Source: Eulemur rufifrons
Lineage: Eukaryota > Chordata > Mammalia > Primates > Lemuridae
Reading direction: 5' to 3'
Length of the DNA: 64,000 nucleotides
Assembly: GCF_041146395.1 (NCBI RefSeq)
Contig: NC_091009.1
Location: 314,501-378,500, forward strand
Part shown: piece by piece, positions 12,613-25,887 of the stretch
Layout of the letters: each line of letters starts with the position of its first letter
Numbering within the stretch: position 1 is the stretch's first letter
The notes under the pieces: model-generated
The model's input: only the letters and a program-made list of their open reading frames with translations
The model's database searches: none
Told to the model about the DNA's origin: nothing
Program-made: the position numbers and the translations under genes

Positions 12613-15304
12613 GTTGCTTTCTCTAAATGACTGTAAGCTTTCCAGATATGACTCTCGAGCATCCTCCAAACTATCGTTTAGTAGGCATACAAACATCACT
12701 CCATAGTTGCTTTCTCTGCATGAATGTAAGCGTTCCTATATATGATTCTCGTCCTTCTTCCAAACTAGAGTTTAGTATGCCTACAAACCACAACCCCATC
12801 GTTGATTTCTCCGAGTGAATGTACCCAGTCCCCCATATGATTCTCCCCCTTCTTCCAAAGTAGAGTTTTGCAGGCCTACAAACCATCCCCCAAAAGTTGG
12901 TTTCTATAAATGACGGTACGCTTTCCTATATATTTCTCTTTAACTTTTTGCAAAATAGAGATTTGCATGGCTACAAAAAAGCCACCCCATAATTGCTTTC
13001 TCTGCATGAATGTAAGCGTTCCCATATATCATTCTCCTACTTCTTCCAAACTAGAGTTCAGTATGCCTACAAACCACCACACCATCGTTGCTTTCTCTGA
13101 GTGAATGTAAGCCTTCCCATATATGACTCTCACTCCGAAACCAAAATAGAGTTTAGCACGCCTACATTCCACACCCAGAGATTTGCTTTAAGCGACTCTA
13201 AGCTTTCTTATATGTGATTCTCAAACTTCGTCCAAACTAGAGTTTAGCACGCCTAGAAAACACCACCCCACAGTTCCTTTCTCTGCATGAATGTAAGCGT
13301 TTGAATATATGACACTGGTACTTCTTTCAAAATACAATTTAGCAGACCTAAAAATCCACCGCCAAGAGTTGCTTTCTCTAAATGACTGTCTGCTTTCGAA
13401 CTTCTTCCAAACTATATTTTAGCAGGCCTACAAAACACCACCCCATAGTTGCTTTCTCTGCGTCCATATAAGCGTTCATATATATCACTCTAGTACTTCT
13501 TCCAAACTGGAGTTAGTATACCTACAAACCGGCACCTCAATTTACCTTTCTCTGAGTGAATGAAGCGTATCCATGTATACCTGTTTCACTTCATCCAAAT
13601 TAGAGTTTAGCGGCCTACAAACCACCTCCTGTGAGTTGCTTTCTCTAGGTGACTGTAAACTTTCCTATATAAGACTCTCGAACTTCTTCCAAACTACAGT
13701 TTAGCATGCCAACAATACAGCGCCCCATCGTTGATTTCTGTGAGTCAACATAAGAGTTCCCATCTATGACTCTCACTCTTTTTCCAAAATAGAATTTAGC
13801 AGACCTACACACTAGCCCCCGATGGTTCCTTTCTCTAAATGACTCTAATTTTCCCCAGATATGACTCTCGAACTTCCTCCAAACTACAGATTATGATGAT
13901 TACATACGCCACCCCACAGTTGCTTTCTCTGCGTGAATGTAACCGTTCATATATGACTCTCCTACTTCTTCGAACTACAGTTGTTATTCCTACAAACCAC
14001 CACGACAAAGTTCTTTCTCTGAGTGAATGCAAGCATTCTCACACTTCATCCAAATTACAGTTTAGCAGACCTACCAACAAACTACAGAGAGTTGTTTTCT
14101 CTGTGTCACTGTAATCTTTCCTATATAAGGCTCTCAAACTTCTTCCAAACCACAGTTTAGCATGCCAACAAAATACGATCACAGAGTTGCTTTCTCTGCG
14201 TGAATGTAAGCATTCGTATATATGACTCTCCTACTTCCTCCAAAATACAGTTTAGAATGCTTACAAACCACCACCCAAACGTTGCGTTCTCTGAGTGAAT
14301 GTAAGCGTTCCCATGTTTGACTCTCACAATTGATGCAAATTAGAGTTTAGCACGCTTAGAAACAATCTGCCGAGAGTTACTTTCTCTAGGTGACTGTAAG
14401 CTTTCTTATATAAGACTCGCGAACTTCTTCCAAACTACAGTTTAGCATGCCAACGAAACACTGCCCCATCGTTGATTTCTCTGAGTGAACATAAGTGTTC
14501 CCACATATGACTTTCACTCTTCTTCCAAAATAGAATTTAGCAGATCTACAAAACGGCCCCCGATGGTTGCTTTCTCTAAGTGACTGCAATTTTCCCCAGA
14601 TATGACTCTCGAACTTCCTCCAAAGTATAGATTAACATGCATACATACACCACCCAACAGTTTCTTTCTCTGCGTGAATGTAACCGTTCATATATATGAC
14701 TCTCCTACTTCTTCCGAACTACAGTTATTATGCCTACAAACCACCACCCAAACGTTGTGTTCTCTGAGTGAATGTAAGCGTTCCCATGTTTGACTCTCAC
14801 AATTGCTGCTAATTAGTGTTTAGAGGCTTGCAAAGCTGTCCCGAGTGTTGCTTTCTCTAGGTGACTGTAAGCTATCCTATATAACACTCTGGAACTCCTT
14901 TCAAACTGCAGTTTAGCATGCCAAAAACACATCACCCCATAGTTTCTTTCTCTGCATGAATGTAAGCGTTTGTATATGACTCTGGTACGTCTTTCAAAAT
15001 ACAATTTAGCAGACCTAAAAATCACCCGCCAAGAGTTGCTTTCTCTAAGTGACTGTCAGCTTTCGAACTTCTTCCCATCTATAGTTTAGCATGCCTGCAT
15101 TACAGCACCCCATATTTGCTTTCTCTGTGTTAATGTAAGCGTTCGTATTTATGTCTCTCGTACCTCTTCCAAAGTAGAGTTTAGTATGCTCAAAAACGGC
15201 CACCCCAACGTTGCTTTCTCTGAGTGAATGTAAGCGTTCCTGCATATGATTCTAACACTTCATTGAAAATAGAGTTTAGCGGGCCTACGAACCACCCCCA
15301 GAGA
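12613..15304 (-). repeat. satellite HOR copy 4 (2,692 bp, variant A)
   Basis: This copy shares the A marker (A at 14,035) with copy 1, exactly 8,075 bp away. It lacks copy 1's private edge variants. It opens the second A-B-C triplet. Confidence 0.95.
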
Positions 15305-17996
15305 GTTGCTTTCTCTAAATGACTGTAAGCTTTCCAGATATGACTCTCGAGCATCCTCCAAACTATCGTTTAGTAGGCATACAAACATCACTCCATAGTT
15401 GCTTTCTCTGCATGAATGTAAGCGTTCCTATATATGATTCTCGTCCTTCTTCCAAACTAGAGTTTAGTATGCCTACAAACCACAACCCCATCGTTGATTT
15501 CTCCGAGTGAATGTACCCAGTCCCCCATATGATTCTCCCCCTTCTTCCAAAGTAGAGTTTTGCAGGCCTACAAACCATCCCCCAAAAGTTGGTTTCTATA
15601 AATGACGGTACGCTTTCCTATATATTTCTCTTTAACTTTTTGCAAAATAGAGATTTGCATGGCTACAAAAAAGCCACCCCATAATTGCTTTCTCTGCATG
15701 AATGTAAGCGTTCCCATATATCATTCTCCTACTTCTTCCAAACTAGAGTTCAGTATGCCTACAAACCACCACACCATCGTTGCTTTCTCTGAGTGAATGT
15801 AAGCCTTCCCATATATGACTCTCACTCCGAAACCAAAATAGAGTTTAGCACGCCTACATTCCACACCCAGAGATTTGCTTTAAGCGACTCTAAGCTTTCT
15901 TATATGTGATTCTCAAACTTCGTCCAAACTAGAGTTTAGCACGCCTAGAAAACACCACCCCACAGTTCCTTTCTCTGCATGAATGTAAGCGTTTGAATAT
16001 ATGACACTGGTACTTCTTTCAAAATACAATTTAGCAGACCTAAAAATCCACCGCCAAGAGTTGCTTTCTCTAAATGACTGTCTGCTTTCGAACTTCTTCC
16101 AAACTATATTTTAGCAGGCCTACAAAACACCACCCCATAGTTGCTTTCTCTGCGTCCATATAAGCGTTCATATATATCACTCTAGTACTTCTTCCAAACT
16201 GGAGTTAGTATACCTACAAACCGGCACCTCAATTTACCTTTCTCTGAGTGAATGAAGCGTATCCATGTATACCTGTTTCACTTCATCCAAATTAGAGTTT
16301 AGCGGCCTACAAACCACCTCCTGTGAGTTGCTTTCTCTAGGTGACTGTAAACTTTCCTATATAAGACTCTCGAACTTCTTCCAAACTACAGTTTAGCATG
16401 CCAACAATACAGCGCCCCATCGTTGATTTCTGTGAGTCAACATAAGAGTTCCCATCTATGACTCTCACTCTTTTTCCAAAATAGAATTTAGCAGACCTAC
16501 ACACTAGCCCCCGATGGTTCCTTTCTCTAAATGACTCTAATTTTCCCCAGATATGACTCTCGAACTTCCTCCAAACTACAGATTATGATGATTACATACG
16601 CCACCCCACAGTTGCTTTCTCTGCGTGAATGTAACCGTTCATATATGACTCTCCTACTTCTTCGAACTACAGTTGTTATTCCTACAAACCACCACGACAA
16701 AGTTCTTTCTCTGAGTGAATGCAAGCGTTCTCACACTTCATCCAAATTACAGTTTAGCAGACCTACCAACAAACTACAGAGAGTTGTTTTCTCTGTGTCA
16801 CTGTAATCTTTCCTATATAAGGCTCTCAAACTTCTTCCAAACCACAGTTTAGCATGCCAACAAAATACGATCACAGAGTTGCTTTCTCTGCGTGAATGTA
16901 AGCATTCGTATATATGACTCTCCTACTTCCTCCAAAATACAGTTTAGAATGCTTACAAACCACCACCCAAACGTTGCGTTCTCTGAGTGAATGTAAGCGT
17001 TCCCATGTTTGACTCTCACAATTGATGCAAATTAGAGTTTAGCACGCTTAGAAACAATCTGCCGAGAGTTACTTTCTCTAGGTGACTGTAAGCTTTCTTA
17101 TATAAGACTCGCGAACTTCTTCCAAACTACAGTTTAGCATGCCAACGAAACACTGCCCCATCGTTGATTTCTCTGAGTGAACATAAGTGTTCCCACATAT
17201 GACTTTCACTCTTCTTCCAAAATAGAATTTAGCAGATCTACAAAACGGCCCCCGATGGTTGCTTTCTCTAAGTGACTGCAATTTTCCCCAGATATGACTC
17301 TCGAACTTCCTCCAAAGTATAGATTAACATGCATACATACACCACCCAACAGTTTCTTTCTCTGCGTGAATGTAACCGTTCATATATATGACTCTCCTAC
17401 TTCTTCCGAACTACAGTTATTATGCCTACAAACCACCACCCAAACGTTGTGTTCTCTGAGTGAATGTAAGCGTTCCCATGTTTGACTCTCACAATTGCTG
17501 CTAATTAGTGTTTAGAGGCTTGCAAAGCTGTCCCGAGTGTTGCTTTCTCTAGGTGACTGTAAGCTATCCTATATAACACTCTGGAACTCCTTTCAAACTG
17601 CAGTTTAGCATGCCAAAAACACATCACCCCATAGTTTCTTTCTCTGCATGAATGTAAGCGTTTGTATATGACTCTGGTACGTCTTTCAAAATACAATTTA
17701 GCAGACCTAAAAATCACCCGCCAAGAGTTGCTTTCTCTAAGTGACTGTCAGCTTTCGAACTTCTTCCCATCTATAGTTTAGCATGCCTGCATTACAGCAC
17801 CCCATATTTGCTTTCTCTGTGTTAATGTAAGCGTTCGTATTTATGTCTCTCGTACCTCTTCCAAAGTAGAGTTTAGTATGCTCAAAAACGGCCACCCCAA
17901 CGTTGCTTTCTCTGAGTGAATGTAAGCGTTCCTGCATATGATTCTAACACTTCATTGAAAATAGAGTTTAGCGGGCCTACGAACCACCCCCAGAGA
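15305..17996 (-). repeat. satellite HOR copy 5 (2,692 bp, variant B)
   Basis: Variant B at all marker positions. It is the counterpart of copy 2 at a distance of 8,075 bp. Confidence 0.95.
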
Positions 17997-20687
17997 GTTG
18001 CTTTCTCTAAATGACTGTAAGCTTTCCAGATATGACTCTCGAGCATCCTCCAAACTATCGTTTAGTAGGCATACAAACATCACTCCATAGTTGCTTTCTC
18101 TGCATGAATGTAAGCGTTCCTATATATGATTCTCGTCCTTCTTCCAAACTAGAGTTTAGTATGCCTACAAACCACAACCCCATCGTTGATTTCTCCGAGT
18201 GAATGTACCCAGTCCCCCATATGATTCTCCCCCTTCTTCCAAAGTAGAGTTTTGCAGGCCTACAAACCATCCCCCAAAAGTTGGTTTCTATAAATGACGG
18301 TACGCTTTCCTATATATTTCTCTTTAACTTTTTGCAAAATAGAGATTTGCATGGCTACAAAAAAGCCACCCCATAATTGCTTTCTCTGCATGAATGTAAG
18401 CGTTCCCATATATCATTCTCCTACTTCTTCCAAACTAGAGTTCAGTATGCCTACAAACCACCACACCATCGTTGCTTTCTCTGAGTGAATGTAAGCCTTC
18501 CCATATATGACTCTCACTCCGAAACCAAAATAGAGTTTAGCACGCCTACATTCCACACCCAGAGATTTGCTTTAAGCGACTCTAAGCTTTCTTATATGTG
18601 ATTCTCAAACTTCGTCCAAACTAGAGTTTAGCACGCCTAGAAAACACCACCCCACAGTTCCTTTCTCTGCATGAATGTAAGCGTTTGAATATATGACACT
18701 GGTACTTCTTTCAAAATACAATTTAGCAGACCTAAAAATCCACCGCCAAGAGTTGCTTTCTCTAAATGACTGTCTGCTTTCGAACTTCTTCCAAACTATA
18801 TTTTAGCAGGCCTACAAAACACCACCCCATAGTTGCTTTCTCTGCGTCCATATAAGCGTTCATATATATCACTCTAGTACTTCTTCCAAACTGGAGTTAG
18901 TATACCTACAAACCGGCACCCCAATTTACCTTTCTCTGAGTGAATGAAGCGTATCCATGTATACCTGTTTCACTTCATCCAAATTAGAGTTTAGCGGCCT
19001 ACAAACCACCTCCTGTGAGTTGCTTTCTCTAGGTGACTGTAAACTTTCCTATATAAGACTCTCGAACTTCTTCCAAACTACAGTTTAGCATGCCAACAAT
19101 ACAGCGCCCCATCGTTGATTTCTGTGAGTCAACATAAGCGTTCCCATCTATGACTCTACTCTTTTTCCAAAATAGAATTTAGCAGACCTACACACTAGCC
19201 CCCGATGGTTCCTTTCTCTAAATGACTCTAATTTTCCCCAGATATGACTCTCGAACTTCCTCCAAACTACAGATTATGATGATTACATACGCCACCCCAC
19301 AGTTGCTTTCTCTGCGTGAATGTAACCGTTCATATATGACTCTCCTACTTCTTCGAACTACAGTTGTTATTCCTACAAACCACCACGACAAAGTTCTTTC
19401 TCTGAGTGAATGCAAGCGTTCTCACACTTCATCCAAATTACAGTTTAGCAGACCTACCAACAAACTACAGAGAGTTGTTTTCTCTGTGTCACTGTAATCT
19501 TTCCTATATAAGGCTCTCAAACTTCTTCCAAACCACAGTTTAGCATGCCAACAAAATACGATCACAGAGTTGCTTTCTCTGCGTGAATGTAAGTATTCGT
19601 ATATATGACTCTCCTACTTCCTCCAAAATACAGTTTAGAATGCTTACAAACCACCACCCAAACGTTGCGTTCTCTGAGTGAATGTAAGCGTTCCCATGTT
19701 TGACTCTCACAATTGATGCAAATTAGAGTTTAGCACGCTTAGAAACAATCTGCCGAGAGTTACTTTCTCTAGGTGACTGTAAGCTTTCTTATATAAGACT
19801 CGCGAACTTCTTCCAAACTACAGTTTAGCATGCCAACGAAACACTGCCCCATCGTTGATTTCTCTGAGTGAACATAAGTGTTCCCACATATGACTTTCAC
19901 TCTTCTTCCAAAATAGAATTTAGCAGATCTACAAAACGGCCCCCGATGGTTGCTTTCTCTAAGTGACTGCAATTTTCCCCAGATATGACTCTCGAACTTC
20001 CTCCAAAGTATAGATTAACATGCGTACATACACCACCCAACAGTTTCTTTCTCTGCGTGAATGTAACCGTTCATATATATGACTCTCCTACTTCTTCCGA
20101 ACTACAGTTATTATGCCTACAAACCACCACCCAAACGTTGTGTTCTCTGAGTGAATGTAAGCGTTCCCATGTTTGACTCTCACAATTGCTGCTAATTAGT
20201 GTTTAGAGGCTTGCAAAGCTGTCCCGAGTGTTGCTTTCTCTAGGTGACTGTAAGCTATCCTATATAACACTCTGGAACTCCTTTCAAACTGCAGTTTAGC
20301 ATGCCAAAAACACATCACCCCATAGTTTCTTTCTCTGCATGAATGTAAGCGTTTGTATATGACTCTGGTACGTCTTTCAAAATACAATTTAGCAGACCTA
20401 AAAATCACCCGCCAAGAGTTGCTTTCTCTAAGTGACTGTCAGCTTTCGAACTTCTTCCCATCTATAGTTTAGCATGCCTGCATTACAGCACCCCATATTT
20501 GCTTTCTCTGTGTTAATGTAAGCGTTCGTATTTATGTCTCTCGTACCTCTTCCAAAGTAGAGTTTAGTATGCTCAAAAACGGCCACCCCAACGTTGCTTT
20601 CTCTGAGTGAATGTAAGCGTTCCTGCATATGATTCTAACACTTCATTGAAAATAGAGTTTAGCGGGCCTACGAACCACCCCCAGAGA
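17997..20687 (-). repeat. satellite HOR copy 6 (2,691 bp, variant C)
   Basis: It carries the full set of five C-type differences, including the one-base loss near 19,158. It is the counterpart of copy 3 at 8,075 bp. Confidence 0.95.
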
Positions 20688-23379
20688 GTTGCTTTCTCTA
20701 AATGACTGTAAGCTTTCCAGATATGACTCTCGAGCATCCTCCAAACTATCGTTTAGTAGGCATACAAACATCACTCCATAGTTGCTTTCTCTGCATGAAT
20801 GTAAGCGTTCCTATATATGATTCTCGTCCTTCTTCCAAACTAGAGTTTAGTATGCCTACAAACCACAACCCCATCGTTGATTTCTCCGAGTGAATGTACC
20901 CAGTCCCCCATATGATTCTCCCCCTTCTTCCAAAGTAGAGTTTTGCAGGCCTACAAACCATCCCCCAAAAGTTGGTTTCTATAAATGACGGTACGCTTTC
21001 CTATATATTTCTCTTTAACTTTTTGCAAAATAGAGATTTGCATGGCTACAAAAAAGCCACCCCATAATTGCTTTCTCTGCATGAATGTAAGCGTTCCCAT
21101 ATATCATTCTCCTACTTCTTCCAAACTAGAGTTCAGTATGCCTACAAACCACCACACCATCGTTGCTTTCTCTGAGTGAATGTAAGCCTTCCCATATATG
21201 ACTCTCACTCCGAAACCAAAATAGAGTTTAGCACGCCTACATTCCACACCCAGAGATTTGCTTTAAGCGACTCTAAGCTTTCTTATATGTGATTCTCAAA
21301 CTTCGTCCAAACTAGAGTTTAGCACGCCTAGAAAACACCACCCCACAGTTCCTTTCTCTGCATGAATGTAAGCGTTTGAATATATGACACTGGTACTTCT
21401 TTCAAAATACAATTTAGCAGACCTAAAAATCCACCGCCAAGAGTTGCTTTCTCTAAATGACTGTCTGCTTTCGAACTTCTTCCAAACTATATTTTAGCAG
21501 GCCTACAAAACACCACCCCATAGTTGCTTTCTCTGCGTCCATATAAGCGTTCATATATATCACTCTAGTACTTCTTCCAAACTGGAGTTAGTATACCTAC
21601 AAACCGGCACCCCAATTTACCTTTCTCTGAGTGAATGAAGCGTATCCATGTATACCTGTTTCACTTCATCCAAATTAGAGTTTAGCGGCCTACAAACCAC
21701 CTCCTGTGAGTTGCTTTCTCTAGGTGACTGTAAACTTTCCTATATAAGACTCTCGAACTTCTTCCAAACTACAGTTTAGCATGCCAACAATACAGCGCCC
21801 CATCGTTGATTTCTGTGAGTCAACATAAGCGTTCCCATCTATGACTCTACTCTTTTTCCAAAATAGAATTTAGCAGACCTACACACTAGCCCCCGATGGT
21901 TCCTTTCTCTAAATGACTCTAATTTTCCCCAGATATGACTCTCGAACTTCCTCCAAACTACAGATTATGATGATTACATACGCCACCCCACAGTTGCTTT
22001 CTCTGCGTGAATGTAACCGTTCATATATGACTCTCCTACTTCTTCGAACTACAGTTGTTATTCCTACAAACCACCACGACAAAGTTCTTTCTCTGAGTGA
22101 ATGCAAGCGTTCTCACACTTCATCCAAATTACAGTTTAGCAGACCTACCAACAAACTACAGAGAGTTGTTTTTCTCTGTGTCACTGTAATCTTTCCTATA
22201 TAAGGCTCTCAAACTTCTTCCAAACCACAGTTTAGCATGCCAACAAAATACGATCACAGAGTTGCTTTCTCTGCGTGAATGTAAGTATTCGTATATATGA
22301 CTCTCCTACTTCCTCCAAAATACAGTTTAGAATGCTTACAAACCACCACCCAAACGTTGCGTTCTCTGAGTGAATGTAAGCGTTCCCATGTTTGACTCTC
22401 ACAATTGATGCAAATTAGAGTTTAGCACGCTTAGAAACAATCTGCCGAGAGTTACTTTCTCTAGGTGACTGTAAGCTTTCTTATATAAGACTCGCGAACT
22501 TCTTCCAAACTACAGTTTAGCATGCCAACGAAACACTGCCCCATCGTTGATTTCTCTGAGTGAACATAAGTGTTCCCACATATGACTTTCACTCTTCTTC
22601 CAAAATAGAATTTAGCAGATCTACAAAACGGCCCCCGATGGTTGCTTTCTCTAAGTGACTGCAATTTTCCCCAGATATGACTCTCGAACTTCCTCCAAAG
22701 TATAGATTAACATGCGTACATACACCACCCAACAGTTTCTTTCTCTGCGTGAATGTAACCGTTCATATATATGACTCTCCTACTTCTTCCGAACTACAGT
22801 TATTATGCCTACAAACCACCACCCAAACGTTGTGTTCTCTGAGTGAATGTAAGCGTTCCCATGTTTGACTCTCACAATTGCTGCTAATTAGTGTTTAGAG
22901 GCTTGCAAAGCTGTCCCGAGTGTTGCTTTCTCTAGGTGACTGTAAGCTATCCTATATAACACTCTGGAACTCCTTTCAAACTGCAGTTTAGCATGCCAAA
23001 AACACATCACCCCATAGTTTCTTTCTCTGCATGAATGTAAGCGTTTGTATATGACTCTGGTACGTCTTTCAAAATACAATTTAGCAGACCTAAAAATCAC
23101 CCGCCAAGAGTTGCTTTCTCTAAGTGACTGTCAGCTTTCGAACTTCTTCCCATCTATAGTTTAGCATGCCTGCATTACAGCACCCCATATTTGCTTTCTC
23201 TGTGTTAATGTAAGCGTTCGTATTTATGTCTCTCGTACCTCTTCCAAAGTAGAGTTTAGTATGCTCAAAAACGGCCACCCCAACGTTGCTTTCTCTGAGT
23301 GAATGTAAGCGTTCCTGCATATGATTCTAACACTTCATTGAAAATAGAGTTTAGCGGGCCTACGAACCACCCCCAGAGA
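20688..23379 (-). repeat. satellite HOR copy 7 (2,692 bp, variant C with an extra T)
   Basis: It has the C-type marker set, including the C deletion near 21,849. It regains normal length through one extra T in the run at about 22,171. This T is private to the copy, so the copy arose as a second C after copy 6 or acquired the insertion later. Confidence 0.95.
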
Positions 23380-24515
23380 GTTGCTTTCTCTAAATGACTG
23401 TAAGCTTTCCAGATATGACTCTCGAGCATCCTCCAAACTATCGTTTAGTAGGCATACAAACATCACTCCATAGTTGCTTTCTCTGCATGAATGTAAGCGT
23501 TCCTATATATGATTCTCGTCCTTCTTCCAAACTAGAGTTTAGTATGCCTACAAACCACAACCCCATCGTTGATTTCTCCGAGTGAATGTACCCAGTCCCC
23601 CATATGATTCTCCCCCTTCTTCCAAAGTAGAGTTTTGCAGGCCTACAAACCATCCCCCAAAAGTTGGTTTCTATAAATGACGGTACGCTTTCCTATATAT
23701 TTCTCTTTAACTTTTTGCAAAATAGAGATTTGCATGGCTACAAAAAAGCCACCCCATAATTGCTTTCTCTGCATGAATGTAAGCGTTCCCATATATCATT
23801 CTCCTACTTCTTCCAAACTAGAGTTCAGTATGCCTACAAACCACCACACCATCGTTGCTTTCTCTGAGTGAATGTAAGCCTTCCCATATATGACTCTCAC
23901 TCCGAAACCAAAATAGAGTTTAGCACGCCTACATTCCACACCCAGAGATTTGCTTTAAGCGACTCTAAGCTTTCTTATATGTGATTCTCAAACTTCGTCC
24001 AAACTAGAGTTTAGCACGCCTAGAAAACACCACCCCACAGTTCCTTTCTCTGCATGAATGTAAGCGTTTGAATATATGACACTGGTACTTCTTTCAAAAT
24101 ACAATTTAGCAGACCTAAAAATCCACCGCCAAGAGTTGCTTTCTCTAAATGACTGTCTGCTTTCGAACTTCTTCCAAACTATATTTTAGCAGGCCTACAA
24201 AGCACCACCCCATAGTTGCTTTCTCTGCGTCCATATAAGCGTTCATATATATGACTCTAGTACTTCTTCCAAACTGGAGTTAGTATACCTACAAACCGGC
24301 ACCCCAATTTACCTTTCTCTGAGTGAATGAAGCATATCCATTTATACCTGTTTCACTTCATCCAAATTAGAGTTTAGCGGCCTACAAACCACCTCCTGTG
24401 AGTTGCTTTCTCTAGGTGACTGTAAACTTTCCTATATAAGACTCTCGAACTTCTTCCAAACTACAGTTTGGCATGCCAACAATACAGCGCCCCATCGTTG
24501 ATTTCTGTGAGGCAA
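23380..24515 (-). repeat. satellite HOR copy 8 (partial, monomers 1-13)
   Basis: It follows HOR order from monomer 1 through monomer 13 and then breaks off. Private substitutions accumulate toward its end: AGCACCACC near 24,201, ATATATGACTC near 24,248 and a GCATATCCATTTATA segment near 24,332. At about 24,505-24,525 the sequence jumps from monomer 13 (Z type) to a sequence matching monomers 6-7. Confidence 0.9.
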
Positions 24516-24520
24516 CATAA

Positions 24521-24745
24521 GCCTTCCCATATATGACTCTCACTCTGAAACCAAAATAGAGTTTAGCACGCCTACATTCCACACCAGAGATTTGCTTTCT
24601 CTAAGTGACTCTAAGCTTTCTTATATGTGATTCTCAAACTTCGTCCAAACTAGAGTTTAGCATGCCTAGAAAACACCACCCCACAGTTGCTTTCTCTGCA
24701 TGAATGTAAGCGTTTGTATATATGACTCTGGTACTTCTTTCAAAA
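24521..24745 (-). repeat. second copy of HOR monomers 6-8 after an edge jump
   Basis: This stretch repeats 23,878-24,100 (GCCTTCCCATATATGACTC, then AACCAAAATAGAGTTTAGC, then CACGCCTACATTCCACACC), displaced by 643-647 bp. It has the intact CTTTCTCTAAGTGAC where the HOR core has the shortened CTTTAAGCGAC. The core version is therefore a derived 4-bp-shorter form, and this flank copy keeps the older state. Confidence 0.85.
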
Positions 24746-25887
24746 TACAATTTAGCACACCGAAAAATCAACCGCCGAGAGTTGCTTTCTCTAAGTGACT
24801 GTTTTCGAACTTCTTCCAAATTATATTTTAGCATGCCTACAAAACACCACCCCATAGTTGCTTTCTCTGCATCAATATAAGCGTTCATATATATGCCTCT
24901 CTCACTTCATCTAAATTAGAGTTTAGCAGGCCTACAAACAACACCCCGTGAGTTGCTTTCTCTAGGTGACTGTAAACTTTCCTATATAAGAATCTCCAAC
25001 TTCTTTCAAACTACACCATGCCAACAAAACACCACACCGTGGTTGCTTTCTCTGAGTGAACATAAGCGTTCCCATATATGACTCACACTCTGTTTCCAAA
25101 ATAGAATTTAGCAGATCTACAAACCAGCCCAAGATGGTTCCTTTCTCTAAGTGACTGTAATTTTCCCCAGATATGACTCTCGCACTTCCTCCAAACTACA
25201 GATTAACATGCATACATCGCCACCCCACAGTTGCGTTCTCTGCGTGAATGTAATGGTTCATATATATGACTCTCCTACTTCTTCCCAACTACAGTTATTA
25301 TGCCTTCAAACCATCACGATGTTCCCTTCTCTGAGTGAATGAATGCAAGCGTTCTCACATTTCATCCAAGTTAGAGTTTAGCAGGCCTACCAATAAACTT
25401 CCGAGAGTTGTTTTCTCTGTGTCACTGTAATCTTTCCTATATAAGACTCTCGAACTTCTTCCAAACCACAGTTTAGCATGCCAACAAAATACGACCCCAG
25501 AGTTGCTTTCTCTGCGTGAATGTAAGCGTTCATATACATGACTCTCGTACTTCCTCCAAAATACAGTTTAGAATGCCTACAAACCACCACCCAAACGTTG
25601 CGTTCTCTGAATGAATGAAAGCATTCCCATGTTTGACTCTCACAATTGATGCAAAGTAGAGTTTAGCAGGCCAAGAAAGGATCTCCCGAGAGTTGCTTTC
25701 TCTAGGTGACTGTAAGCTTTCCTAAATAAGACTCTCCAACTTCTTCCAAACTACAGGTTAACATGCCCACAAAACATCACCCCATGGTTTTTTCTTTGCA
25801 TGAATGTAAGCATTAGTATATATGACTCTGGTACTTCTTTCAAAATACAATTTAGCAGACCTAAAAATCACCCACCAAGAGTTGCTT
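24613..25887 (-). repeat. right arm of the long inverted repeat
   Basis: This is the inverted partner of 1-1,275. Past 24,613 toward the HOR core the pairing slips by 647 bp, and the left side then matches HOR-type sequence around 22,512-23,965. The left arm therefore lacks the partial copy-8 segment. Confidence 0.95.

Noticed and set aside
4538..24515. CRISPR array
   Set aside because: Direct repeats are 93 bp and contiguous with no unique spacers, and no cas genes are present. The DNA is a eukaryotic satellite.
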